A stretch of DNA of 64,000 bases from HK1 sp965204915 (GTDB taxonomy: Bacteria > Pseudomonadota > Gammaproteobacteria > HK1): contig OZ242023.1 of NCBI GenBank assembly GCA_965204915.1, forward strand, positions 4,588,001 through 4,652,000, read 5' to 3'. Positions 16,991 through 25,325 of this stretch are shown piece by piece. The translations under genes were made by a program, and so were the position numbers. The stretch's first letter is position 1; each line of letters starts with the position of its first letter. Below the pieces are notes generated by a model. It saw nothing but the letters and a program-made list of their open reading frames with translations, was not told where the DNA came from and searched no databases.

Positions 16991-18730
16991 TCACTCCGTC
17001 AGCGTCAGGCGCGATACTTCCTCCAGGGTGGTGTACCCATGGGATGCCTTGATGAGGCCGTCCTGCAGCAAGGTGCGGTGGCCCTGATCCCCCGCCAGCT
17101 TCTTCAGATCGGTGAGGTTGGCCCCGGCGACGATCCTGTCCCGCAGCTCGTCGGTCACCGGCACCAACTCGTAGATGCCCATCCGGCCACGGTATCCCGT
17201 ATGCCGGCAGGCATCGCAGCCCTCGACCCTGACCCATCGGTTCCCGAGGAGGCGCGGCGGCAGGCGGTCGAGCTGTGCGCGGACCAGGGCCGGTGGGTCG
17301 ACCCGCGTCGAGCAGTGGATGCAGACCTTTCGCACCAGACGTTGGGCCTGGACGCCGCGCACCGGCGCCGCGACCAGGAACGGCTCCACCCCCATGTCGA
17401 CCAGGCGCGTGAAGCTCGAGATCGCGTCGTTGGTATGCACGGTGGAGAGCACGATGTGGCCCGTCAGCGCGGATCGGATCGCGATCTCCGCGGTTTCGAG
17501 GTCGCGGATCTCGCCGATCATGATCACGTCCGGATCCTGCCGGAGGATGGCCCGCAGCGCCCGCGCGAAGGTGTAGCCGATCTCGGCATGGGTCTGGATC
17601 TGGGTGACGTTGGGCATCTGGTACTCCACCGGGTCTTCCACGGTGATGATCTTCTTGATGCCGTCGTCGGTCTCTTCCAGCGCCGCGGAGAGCGTCGTGG
17701 ATTTTCCCGATCCGGTGGGACCGGTGACGAGCACGATGCCGTTGTTCGCGTGCAGCCAGCTCCGGAACATGGCCAGATGGTCCGCCTCCATGCCGAGGTG
17801 TTCCAGGGTGAGCTCGTTGCGCTCTTTCGCCAGCATCCGCAACACGATGGATTCGCCGAACGCGCAGGGCACGGTGGAGACCCGGATATCCATTTCCTGC
17901 CCGGAAATACGGGTGGTGATCCGGCCGTCCTGGGGAAGTCGGCGTTCCGCGATGTCGATCCCCGAGATGAGCTTGATCCGGGAAGCCACCGCGGGGAAAC
18001 GTTCGACGGGCTGGGCCAGCCGCGTGTGCAGTACGCCATCGACGCGCATCCGCACCGCGAACTGCTCTTCTCCGGGCTCCACGTGGATGTCCGACGCACC
18101 CAGGTCCACGGCCTGGGAGAGCAGGTTGTTCACGAGCTCGATGACGGGCGCCTCCTCCGCCATCTCTCGAAGCTGTTTGGCGCTGTCGCGCGAATACAGG
18201 TTCTCGATCGCCCGTTCCTTCTCGATGAAGTCGAGCAATCGGTCGATCTGGTGGCCGGCGGCCAAGCAGAACGTCACGGGCTCGCCCGGATAGAAGTAAT
18301 TGAGGGCTTCGAGCAGGGCGTGGTCGAGGATGTCGCGGGCGATACAGGAGAGCACTTCGTCTCGACGCCACATCAGGACTTCGTTGTCGAGGAACCACTC
18401 CAGCTTGATCGGCGACTCCGACATGAACTGGTATACTTCCAGGCTGTCTGGAAAATCTTCGGTGTTCCGGAGGTAGAGGGCATCCTGTTGCTCGGCGAGC
18501 CTCTGTAGAAGCAGGTCTTCGGATATGGCCCCGATTCGAACCAGCAACGGGCCCAGCCGGCCACCAACCGACTTCTGGATCTGCAGGGCCTTCTCCACGT
18601 CGGCCCGCTGGACGTCGCTCCTTTCGACAAGCAGCTCGCCGAGGCTCTTTCCGGGGATCGCACCTGCCCACGTCTCCCCTGACGTTTGTTCCGCCGCCGG
18701 ATACATGTTTCCGCCAGTCTCGATCTTCAT
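16991..18730 (-). CDS. gspE: T2SS ATPase GspE
   Basis: GspE is the cytoplasmic hexameric ATPase that powers pseudopilus assembly. The 579-residue product has N1E domains (LLVERSDVQRADVEKALQIQ; long form that binds GspL), a Walker A loop GPTGSGKSTT, the Asp box (ITVEDPVEYQ), Walker B (IMIGEIRDLETAEIAIRSA), the His box (TGHIVLSTVHTND) and the tetracysteine zinc motif (CIHC ... CDAC). All catalytic elements are intact. The ATG at 18730 follows GGAAAGG. It is the first gene of the minus-strand operon and lies only 37 bp from the divergent terB-like gene, so both promoters must sit in or next to this short gap. Confidence 0.97.
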   Translation of the reverse strand: MKIETGGNMYPAAEQTSGETWAGAIPGKSLGELLVERSDVQRADVEKALQIQKSVGGRLGPLLVRIGAISEDLLLQRLAEQQDALYLRNTEDFPDSLEVYQFMSESPIKLEWFLDNEVLMWRRDEVLSCIARDILDHALLEALNYFYPGEPVTFCLAAGHQIDRLLDFIEKERAIENLYSRDSAKQLREMAEEAPVIELVNNLLSQAVDLGASDIHVEPGEEQFAVRMRVDGVLHTRLAQPVERFPAVASRIKLISGIDIAERRLPQDGRITTRISGQEMDIRVSTVPCAFGESIVLRMLAKERNELTLEHLGMEADHLAMFRSWLHANNGIVLVTGPTGSGKSTTLSAALEETDDGIKKIITVEDPVEYQMPNVTQIQTHAEIGYTFARALRAILRQDPDVIMIGEIRDLETAEIAIRSALTGHIVLSTVHTNDAISSFTRLVDMGVEPFLVAAPVRGVQAQRLVRKVCIHCSTRVDPPALVRAQLDRLPPRLLGNRWVRVEGCDACRHTGYRGRMGIYELVPVTDELRDRIVAGANLTDLKKLAGDQGHRTLLQDGLIKASHGYTTLEEVSRLTLTE

Positions 18731-18767
18731 CCTTTCCGGCCCTCCAGTGTATCACCGGAGATCGTCG

Positions 18768-19276
18768 TGATCCGGGCGTTCCGGCGATTCTTCGAATCCA
18801 CCCTCGTCACCGTGGCCTGCACCGAGGAGGATGCGGAACGCGAGCACGGCTATCATCTGGCGACGGCGGCGTTGCTGGTCGAGATCATGCGCGCCGACTA
18901 CACGGCCCGGGCCGATGAGCGGGAAACGATCTTCCGGGCGCTGGCCACGGCGTTCGGCGACCTCTCGCCGGACGAGACGCGGGAGCTGCTGGCGCGGGCC
19001 GAGGAACGGGCCGAGGGCGTGACTTCCCTGTACGAGTTCACGCGCATCATCAACCGGCAGTTCGACCCCGACCAGAAGGCGCACGTCGTGGAGCTGCTGT
19101 GGCGGGTGGCGTACGCGGACGGCGACCTCGACAAGTACGAGGAGCACCTGGTGCGCCGGATCGCGGATCTCCTCCACGTCCCCCATTCGGTGTTCATCCG
19201 GATGAAGCACCGGGTCCTGGACGGCGCCTCCCGTTCGGCGCCGCGTCGAGCCCCGGAGGACGGCGCATCGGGATGA
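18768..19276 (+). CDS. TerB-family protein
   Basis: A small acidic all-helical protein of the TerB/COG4103 type (about 169 residues from the GTG at 18768). Motifs are ATAALLVEIMRADYTARADERE, VVELLWRVAYADGDLDKYEEHLVRRIADLLHV and a paired acidic helix pattern thought to bind metal ions. The molecular role of chromosomal stand-alone members is unknown. I chose the GTG because GGAG lies 7 bases upstream (18757-18760); the frame is open further upstream but would overlap gspE. It is transcribed divergently from gspE. Confidence 0.8.
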
Positions 19277-19398
19277 GGCGCCGGACCCGGGACGGAGCCC
19301 GACGTTCGATACCGCCCCGGACCGAAGACCGGTTCCCCGGAATCACGGGCCGAGGCTCGAAACGGAGCCGGACCGGGCCGGCGGGAGGAGCCCGGCGG

Positions 19399-20061
19399 TC
19401 ACTCGTTCGTGAAGGTGATGTCCGCGTAGTACGCGACGGCGGCGGCGCCGGTATCGTCGGTATCGGTCATGATCGCGACCGCATCGATGGAGCGGACGTC
19501 CTCTCCGAACAACGTCCGGAAATCGGCGCGCACGTCGCGTCGCTCGCCCACCCACTGCCCGGCCTGCTCGTCGCCCGAACGCACCGCGACGTGCCGCGCA
19601 GAATCGGTGTACGCATTCGGCCACGTCTCGCCCTCGGCCCGCGCGCTCGCCCAGACGTAGTTCACGGCGCGGGTCCGCCAGAGGAACACGGGATGCGAGC
19701 GGACGACGTAGACCCGCGCGCTGTAGTCGTCGCCCGCGCGGGTCCGTTCGTCGACGTCCCCCAGCGTCGCGTCCACGCGCCACGTCCAGTTGAGGATGGG
19801 GGTCTTCTCGAGATCGACCCGGAGCCGGCGGTACAGGCCCGAGGCGGTCCCGTGGCTGGTCGCCCGGAGCACGGTCCGGCCGTCTTGCCGAACCGTCTCG
19901 TACCGCGTCTTCCCGCTGAAGACCTTCTCTTCCCAGCCGGCGACGTCCCCGTCGCGCAGCACCTCGACGCTCTCGGCCCCGGCGCTGCCCGACCCGAGCG
20001 CGAGCAGCAGCCCCACGCCGAGGCAGCGGCCCGCGGTCGCGGCCGGGTGCATCCATCTCAT
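19399..20061 (-). CDS. DUF3047 family exported protein
   Basis: This 220-residue protein has a signal peptide (CLGVGLLLALGSGSAGA-ES) and a DUF3047 domain: LRVDLEKTPILNWTWRVD, GDDYSARVYVVR, NYVWAS and the C-terminal VAIMTDTDDTGAAAVAYYADI. DUF3047 proteins are predicted periplasmic beta-sandwich proteins of unknown function, possibly binding carbohydrate. I chose the ATG at 20061 because it starts the signal peptide; the frame extends further upstream without features. It converges with the terB-like gene; the 122 bp between them contain nothing recognised. Confidence 0.85.
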   Translation of the reverse strand: MRWMHPAATAGRCLGVGLLLALGSGSAGAESVEVLRDGDVAGWEEKVFSGKTRYETVRQDGRTVLRATSHGTASGLYRRLRVDLEKTPILNWTWRVDATLGDVDERTRAGDDYSARVYVVRSHPVFLWRTRAVNYVWASARAEGETWPNAYTDSARHVAVRSGDEQAGQWVGERRDVRADFRTLFGEDVRSIDAVAIMTDTDDTGAAAVAYYADITFTNE

Positions 20062-20150
20062 CCTGCTCGCCTTCCTCGACCGGGCGTGTCCTGGAAGCAT
20101 CTCGACGGAGACGGGCGCGCTCGAACGGCACTGCATCGACTTGCTCAGTA

Positions 20151-20325
20151 CTCAAGTTTCGGGATTCAAAATGCCTGAATCAGGCGATGGATTCCCGCTT
20201 TCGCGGGAATGACGTCATTTCAGCGAGACGCGTTGCTTTCAGGCTGGCCGTCATTCCCGCGAAGCTTGTGCCCGCGAAAGCGGGTAGCGGGAATCCATTT
20301 CGGTCGGCGAATCCCGAAACTTGAG
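20151..20325. mobile_element. MITE family 1, copy 1 (175 bp), inserted at the yoeB stop codon
   Basis: Terminal inverted repeats are CTCAAGTTTCGGGATTC and GAATCCCGAAACTTGAG. It is flanked by the 7-bp target duplication CTCAGTA (20144-20150, 20326-20332). The interior contains inverted ATTCCCGC/GCGGGAAT blocks, and this copy has about 20 extra bases relative to the others. It has no coding capacity. The target sequence TACTGAG (minus strand) contains the last Tyr codon and the TGA stop of yoeB, which remain intact. Confidence 0.92.
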
Positions 20326-20326
20326 C

Positions 20327-20602
20327 TCAGTAGTGGAAGCGCGCGGCAAGGAAATACGCCCGGTCCGCCTCGACCTGGTAGACGAGACGGTGCTCCTGGT
20401 CGATACGCCGCGACCATTTGCCGCCGAGCGGTCCCCGGAGCGGCTCGGGCTTGCCCGGCCCGCTGAACGGTTCCCGGAGCACGGCATCGACGAGCCGAAG
20501 CGTTCGTAGCGCCCGCCGGCGGTCCGTTCGCGTCCAGTGCTCGATGTCCTGGAGAGAATTGGCGTCCATGACCGCCTCGCGGGGTCTGGTGCCGCTGTCC
20601 AT
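20327..20602 (-). CDS. yoeB: YoeB/Txe-type mRNA interferase toxin
   Basis: A RelE-superfamily ribosome-dependent RNase that cleaves mRNA in the A site. The 91-residue product has the family core GKPEPLRGPLGGKWSRRID-EHRLVYQVE and ends ARFHY, matching the conserved C-terminal His/Tyr catalytic end of YoeB (family knowledge). The N-terminus (REAVMDANSLQDIEHW) aligns with the first strand and helix of the family, which supports the ATG at 20602. It lies downstream of its antitoxin gene with a 54-bp gap, larger than usual. A MITE is inserted exactly at the stop codon. Confidence 0.88.
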   Translation of the reverse strand: MDSGTRPREAVMDANSLQDIEHWTRTDRRRALRTLRLVDAVLREPFSGPGKPEPLRGPLGGKWSRRIDQEHRLVYQVEADRAYFLAARFHY

Positions 20603-20656
20603 TCTTCCAACCCCGATTGATTTTCGGGAATGCTTTTCCGATGGCTTCGTTGTCGC

Positions 20657-20941
20657 TCATCGGCTCGACAGCCCCAGGCGTTCGCGGAGGTCGTCCACGT
20701 CGATCGCTTCACCTTCGCCGGCGGCAGCGCGCCGGCCGGCTTCGAGAAGGCGCCGGGCGTTCTTCGGCGAACGCATGAGGTAAGCCGTTTCGAGCCAGCC
20801 CGCCAGCTCGTCGGCCGCGATCAAGGCGACCGGCTCCTTGCCGCGACGCCGGATCAATACCGGCTCGCGGGTATCCGTGACCTGGTCCATGAGTGCCGCC
20901 AAGTGCTCGCGCGCTCGCGTATAGCTGGTTTCACCGATCAT
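20657..20941 (-). CDS. yefM: YefM/Phd-type antitoxin
   Basis: A 94-residue DNA-binding antitoxin that represses its own operon and binds the toxin. The start MIGETSYTRAREHLAALMDQVTDTREPVLIRRRGKEPVALIAADEL is the typical Phd/YefM fold; the C-terminal half (DVDDLRERLGLSSR) is the flexible toxin-binding tail. I chose the ATG at 20941; an upstream extension would run into lnt. Only 37 bp separate it from the lnt stop, so the pair may also be read from the upstream operon. Confidence 0.9.
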   Translation of the reverse strand: MIGETSYTRAREHLAALMDQVTDTREPVLIRRRGKEPVALIAADELAGWLETAYLMRSPKNARRLLEAGRRAAAGEGEAIDVDDLRERLGLSSR

Positions 20942-20978
20942 TCTCCAGTCTCCCGTACGTACAGGAAAACCGTACAAC

Positions 20979-22526
20979 TCATAATGGCGATGGATCAACC
21001 GGAAACCGCCGCGCCCGGACGGCGCCCGCGGCGAACCACAGCGCAAGGACGGCGACGATCGGCGCATCCCCGATCCGCACGTAGGGCGTCTCGCCGCGCA
21101 TCGGAACCACCTCGAACGTGCCTGCCGCGATCTCGAACTGCGGGAGGCGGGCGCGAACCTCTCCCCGCGGCGAGACCACCGCGCTGAGTCCCGTATTCGT
21201 CGCGCGGACCAGCCACCGTCCCGTCTCCGCAGCCCGCACCCGGGCGATCTCCAGATGCTGGTGCGGCCCGATGGAATCGCCGAACCACGCGTCGTTGCTG
21301 ACCGTCACCAGCAGCGCCGCCTCCGGCAGATCCAGGCGCACCGCGGCGCCGAATGCGATCTCGTAGCAGATCGACACCCCGAGGGGGTACGGGCCGAGCC
21401 GCAGCCGCACCTGCTCGCGAGGTCCGGGGCTGAAATCGGCGATCCGGATCCCCAGCGCCTCCAGCACCGGCTGGAGCAGGGGTCCGAACGGCAGGTACTC
21501 CCCGAAAGGAACGAGGCGACGCTTGTGGTAGACCCCGGGGTTCGGGCCGAGCATCACCACACCGTTCAGGTAAGGGCCGTCGGGATCTTTCCGGATCGGC
21601 ACCCCGGCAAGGACCGCGCTGCCGCGCTCGACCGCCTCGGCGAGCATGCCGCGCACGAACTCCTTCTGGGTATCGAGGAATCCGGGCACCGCCGACTCCG
21701 GCCACACCACGAGGTCGGCGTCGAAGTGCTCGCGGGTGAGCGCGGCGTACCGTTCCAGGGTCGGGGCCCGCATCTCCGGGCGCCATTTCAGATCCTGGGC
21801 GACGTTGCCCTGGACGATCGTCACCGCCAGCGGCGTGCCCGCCGGCTGCACCCAGTCGATGCGGGCGAGCGCCGCGCCCGATCCCCAGAGCACCGCCGCG
21901 GCACCGAGCACCGCCAATGTGCCCCGGTTCCGGCCGACCAGCGCCCAGGCGAGGCCGCCGGCCACGATCGCGACCAGTGCGCCGGCGCCGTGCACCCCGA
22001 TCACCGGCAGCCATCCCGCCGCGGGGCCGTCGATCTGCGAGTATCCGGCCTGCAACCAGGGGAAGCCGGTGAACGCCCATCCCCGCAACACTTCCCACAA
22101 CGTCCAGGCCGCCGGATACACCGCCAGCAACCGCGCGGCATCGCCTTTCGGCGCGACGCGGGCGACGATCCAGCCGAGCACCGCGGGATAGAGCGCAAGA
22201 CACGCGACCAGGCCCACCGTCAGCACGAACGCCAGCGCGCCGGGGACCTGGGCGAATCCGAAGCTCTCGTACACCCAGGACAGGCCGGCGCCGAAGGCTC
22301 CGATCCCGAACAGCCAGCCGCGCAGGAACGCGCGCCGCGGCGTCCGGCATCCGCGCCACGCGAGAAACAACGCAGCGAGGGATGCGAACGCGACGGGGTA
22401 CAGCCCGAAAGGGGCGAATGCGAGCGGCAGGGCGGCGCCGGCCGCCACGCATGCGGCGTCGGCGGCGACCCCGTGGGGGCGGGTACGCCGCCCGGGCGGC
22501 GCCGAGCGCGGCGATTCAACCGGCAT
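20979..22526 (-). CDS. lnt: Apolipoprotein N-acyltransferase
   Basis: Lnt adds the third acyl chain to lipoproteins in the inner membrane. The 515-residue product has about seven membrane helices in the first 220 residues and one at the C-terminus. The nitrilase-like periplasmic domain has the catalytic triad Glu (VVWPESAVPG), Lys (YHKRRLVPFGEYLPF) and Cys (GVSICYEIAFG). Length is normal. It is the last gene of the miaB-phoH-ybeY-corC-lnt set. However, 324 bp of repeat-rich DNA separate it from corC, whereas the other genes of the set overlap or nearly touch, so a separate promoter or a weakened coupling is likely. Confidence 0.97.
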   Translation of the reverse strand: MPVESPRSAPPGRRTRPHGVAADAACVAAGAALPLAFAPFGLYPVAFASLAALFLAWRGCRTPRRAFLRGWLFGIGAFGAGLSWVYESFGFAQVPGALAFVLTVGLVACLALYPAVLGWIVARVAPKGDAARLLAVYPAAWTLWEVLRGWAFTGFPWLQAGYSQIDGPAAGWLPVIGVHGAGALVAIVAGGLAWALVGRNRGTLAVLGAAAVLWGSGAALARIDWVQPAGTPLAVTIVQGNVAQDLKWRPEMRAPTLERYAALTREHFDADLVVWPESAVPGFLDTQKEFVRGMLAEAVERGSAVLAGVPIRKDPDGPYLNGVVMLGPNPGVYHKRRLVPFGEYLPFGPLLQPVLEALGIRIADFSPGPREQVRLRLGPYPLGVSICYEIAFGAAVRLDLPEAALLVTVSNDAWFGDSIGPHQHLEIARVRAAETGRWLVRATNTGLSAVVSPRGEVRARLPQFEIAAGTFEVVPMRGETPYVRIGDAPIVAVLALWFAAGAVRARRFPVDPSPL

Positions 22527-22574
22527 GGATCACCGGTTCACGGGGGCGGCGCCGGCAGGGCCGCTCGGGAGCCG

Positions 22575-22775
22575 GCGCCGGAGCCCGTGGGTTCCCGCTT
22601 GCGCGGGAATGACGGCATCCGGGGGAATGGCGGCATCGCCTTGCGCGTCGGCAGCGTCGTGTCGTCGCGCGGGAATGACGGCATCCGGGGGGAATGGCGG
22701 CTTCGCGAGGGTGACGGAACAGGCCCGGGGCGCCATTCCTCGTCATTCCCGCGCAAGCGGGGATCCACATCGGGC
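22575..22775. repeat. Repeat-rich corC-lnt spacer
   Basis: The 22527-22850 gap contains no gene. It holds inverted blocks (GTTCCCGCTTGCGCGGGAATGACG near 22590 and CGTCATTCCCGCGCAAGCGGGG near 22742). There are also two direct copies of GCGGGAATGACGGCATCCGGG followed by GAATGGCGGC (near 22603 and 22670). The ATTCCCGC/GCGGGAAT core is the same as in the MITE family at 20151, 30058, 33046 and 44870, but the MITE ends are absent. Confidence 0.75.
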
Positions 22776-22850
22776 GGATGCCGTGATCGCGCCATCGCCA
22801 TCACCGCATTCCCGCTTGGCAACCCGGCCGGGTTTCGGCCGATCCCTGGC

Positions 22851-23735
22851 TCAGCCCGCCCCATCGTCGCGGTCAGCCGGCCGCACGCGCAGCAGATGGA
22901 CCCGGCGCTTGTCGGCACGGAGCACGGTAAAGCGGAACCCTTCGAGCGTGATCTGCTCCAGGCGGGAGGGGAGGCGTGCGAACGCGCGCACCACCAACCC
23001 CCCGATGGTGTCGACCTCTTCCTCGTCGAACGTGCTGCCGAAGTACTCGTTGAAGTCTTCGATCGGAGTATGCGCCTTCACGGTGAACTCGCCGTCCGGG
23101 TGCGCGCCGATGAGGCCCTCGTCGCCGGTGTCGTGCTCGTCATCGATCTCGCCCACGATTTGCTCCAGCACGTCCTCGATGGTCACCAGTCCGGACACGC
23201 CACCGTACTCGTCGACCACGATCGCCATATGGTTGCGGTTGGCGCGGAACTCGCGGAGCAGGACGTCGAGCCGCTTGCTCTCCGGGATGTGGACCGCGGG
23301 GCGCATCACGTCGGCGAGGTCGAAGCGGTCATCGCCGTTGCGTGTGCTGCCGTTGCGCGCGAAGTACGCGAGCAGGTCCTTGGCGAGCAGGATCCCCTCC
23401 ACCTTGTCGCGGTTGTCGCCGATCGCCGGAAACCGCGAGTGGCCCGATTCGACCACCGCGCCGACGAACTCCTCCGGCGCCTGATCGGCCTCGATCACCA
23501 CCATCTGCGCGCGCGGGATCATGATGTCGCGGACCTGCATGTCGCCGACCGCGAGAGCGCCTTCGATCATCGCCAGGGCGTCGGGGCCGAGCACGTCGCG
23601 CCGTTCGGCGTCGCGCAGGATCCGCAGCAACGCGTCCCGGTCCCGGGGCCCGTCCGGCTCGCCCGACAACGCCCGGGCGAAGCGCCCGAGCCAGGACCGG
23701 GGGGCGCCCGGTCTGCCGTCCGGGGGGTCGTTCAC
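22851..23735 (-). CDS. corC: CorC/YbeX CBS-domain protein
   Basis: The 294-residue protein has two CBS domains (VRDIMIPRAQMVVIEADQ; LADVMRPAVHIPESK; MAIVVDEYGGVSGLVTIEDVLEQIVGEIDDE) and a C-terminal transporter-associated domain (EEEVDTIGGLVVRAFARLPS). Members influence magnesium/cobalt export and, with YbeY and YbeZ, ribosome-related functions; the exact role is unsettled. The start is GTG at 23735, overlapping the ybeY stop (GTGA). No membrane domain is present, as in CorC. Confidence 0.95.
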   Translation of the reverse strand: MNDPPDGRPGAPRSWLGRFARALSGEPDGPRDRDALLRILRDAERRDVLGPDALAMIEGALAVGDMQVRDIMIPRAQMVVIEADQAPEEFVGAVVESGHSRFPAIGDNRDKVEGILLAKDLLAYFARNGSTRNGDDRFDLADVMRPAVHIPESKRLDVLLREFRANRNHMAIVVDEYGGVSGLVTIEDVLEQIVGEIDDEHDTGDEGLIGAHPDGEFTVKAHTPIEDFNEYFGSTFDEEEVDTIGGLVVRAFARLPSRLEQITLEGFRFTVLRADKRRVHLLRVRPADRDDGAG

Positions 23736-24301
23736 GGCCGGGTTCCGGCCGCGTAGGGATCGGGATAGCCGAGCCGGCCGAGGATCTCGCGCTCGGCCGC
23801 CTCCATCTCCTGCGCCGACCGGGGATCCTCATGGTCGTAACCGAGCAGGTGCAGGGTGCCGTGGATCACGAGATGCGCCCAATGCGCATCGAGCCGCTTC
23901 GAATGCTCGCGCGCCTCGCGAGCCGCCACCGGCGCGCAGACCACCACGTCGCCGAGGATGCGGAGAGCAGGCAGCTCCGGCGCATCGAAGGCGAAGGCGA
24001 GGACGTTGGTGGCACCGGTCCGGTGGCGGTAACGCGCGTTCAGCGCCGCGCCTTCCGCCTCGTCCACCACCCGCACCGTCATCTGCGCGTTCTCCGAGTG
24101 CCCGGCGAGGGCCGCCTCGGCCCACTGCACGAGCTTCGCCGGGGGCGGAACGCCGTCGGCCGGGCACGCGCACTGTACCTCGACCACATCGGCGGCGCCT
24201 CGCCGCGTCCCTTCGCCTTCGCCGCCGTCGAGCGCCTCGCGGACGTCGTGGGTCCGCGGCGACGGCGTCCGGGTCGTCACGCCTTCGATTTCGGGGCTCA
24301 T
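23732..24301 (-). CDS. ybeY: Endoribonuclease YbeY
   Basis: YbeY is a zinc-dependent RNase needed for 16S rRNA 3'-end maturation and ribosome quality control. The zinc motif HGTLHLLGYDHE is intact. Other landmarks are NAQMTVRVVDEAEGAALNARYR, ATNVLAFAF and LGDVVVCAPV. The 189-residue form starts at ATG 24301, which overlaps the phoH stop (ATGA). This gives an unusually long, charged N-terminus of about 35 residues before the conserved domain. The gene order phoH-ybeY-corC is the standard one. Confidence 0.95.
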   Translation of the reverse strand: MSPEIEGVTTRTPSPRTHDVREALDGGEGEGTRRGAADVVEVQCACPADGVPPPAKLVQWAEAALAGHSENAQMTVRVVDEAEGAALNARYRHRTGATNVLAFAFDAPELPALRILGDVVVCAPVAAREAREHSKRLDAHWAHLVIHGTLHLLGYDHEDPRSAQEMEAAEREILGRLGYPDPYAAGTRP

Positions 24302-25281
24302 CCGCTCCCGCCCTCGCCGCCGGCCGCCTCGTAGGCGTCGAGGATCCGCGACACCATCGGATGGCGCACCACGTCCCGGGAGTCGAACCAGGTCCAGGCG
24401 ATTCCCTTGACCGGGCGCAGCACGTCCGCGGCGTGGCGCAGCCCCGAGCACTGGCCGCCCGGCAGGTCGATCTGGGTCACGTCGCCGGTCACCACCGCGG
24501 TGGAGCCGAAGCCGATGCGGGTGAGGAACATCTTCATCTGCGCCACCGACGTGTTCTGCGCCTCGTCGAGGATGATGAACGACTCGTTCAGGGTACGGCC
24601 GCGCATGTACGCGAGCGGGGCCACCTCGATGACGTTGCGGTCCATCAGCTTCGCCGTGCGCTCGTAGCCGAGCATCTCGTGGAGCGCGTCGAACAGGGGG
24701 CGGAGGTAGGGATCGACCTTCTGCTGGAGGTCGCCGGGGAGGAACCCCAGCCGCTCGCCCGCCTCCACCGCCGGGCGCACCAGCACGATACGGGTGACCC
24801 GGTCGGTTTCGAGGGCCTCCACCGCGCACGCCACCGCGAGGTACGTCTTGCCGGTGCCGGCCGGCCCGATGCCGAAGTTGACGTCATGGGTGCGGACCGC
24901 GCGGAGGTACTTCGCCTGGTTGCGCCCCCGCCCCCGTACCACGCCGCGCCGGACCTTGACCGATTCGCCTTCGCCGGAGTCCGCGCCAAGGCACTCTTCG
25001 ATCTCCGATTCCTGCAGGAACAGGTGGACCCTCTGCGCGGTGAGCGCCTCCTCGCCGGTCGAGGCGTAGAGCTTGCGGATGATCGTGCCGGCCGCCTTGA
25101 CCGGAGCCGGCTCCCCGAGCACCTGGAACGCGTTGCCGCGCGTGGTGATCTCGACCCCGAGCCGGTGCTCGAGCTGCCGCAGGTGCCGATCGAGCGGGCC
25201 GCAGAGGTTCGCGAGCCGTTCGTTGTCCGCCGGCTCGAGGAGGATGTCCGTTTCGGCAAGGAATTGTGCTGCCGGAGGCAC
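24298..25281 (-). CDS. ybeZ: PhoH-like ATPase YbeZ
   Basis: A P-loop ATPase that works with YbeY. The Walker A loop is GIGPAGTGKTYLA and Walker B FIILDEAQNTS. Other conserved parts are IVLVRPAVEAGERLGFLPGDLQ and VVTGDVTQIDLP. The N-terminal RNA-binding-type region (DRHLRQLEHRLGVEITTRGNAFQVLG) is present. The frame stays open through miaB with no ATG in a sensible place. I propose the GTG at 25281 (VPPAAQFLAETD), giving 327 residues, but no strong ribosome-binding site is visible, so the start is uncertain. It is probably translationally coupled to ybeY downstream. Confidence 0.92.
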   Translation of the reverse strand: MPPAAQFLAETDILLEPADNERLANLCGPLDRHLRQLEHRLGVEITTRGNAFQVLGEPAPVKAAGTIIRKLYASTGEEALTAQRVHLFLQESEIEECLGADSGEGESVKVRRGVVRGRGRNQAKYLRAVRTHDVNFGIGPAGTGKTYLAVACAVEALETDRVTRIVLVRPAVEAGERLGFLPGDLQQKVDPYLRPLFDALHEMLGYERTAKLMDRNVIEVAPLAYMRGRTLNESFIILDEAQNTSVAQMKMFLTRIGFGSTAVVTGDVTQIDLPGGQCSGLRHAADVLRPVKGIAWTWFDSRDVVRHPMVSRILDAYEAAGGEGGSG

Positions 25282-25325
25282 GGTGGGCGGAGAGCGTCTC
25301 GGTTCGGGGACGGGAGCGGGCGGAA

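Noticed and set aside
21255..23756. An 833-codon plus-strand open frame opposite lnt and corC
   Set aside because: It is a mirror frame of two well-conserved genes and runs through the repeat-filled gap; no recognisable motifs.
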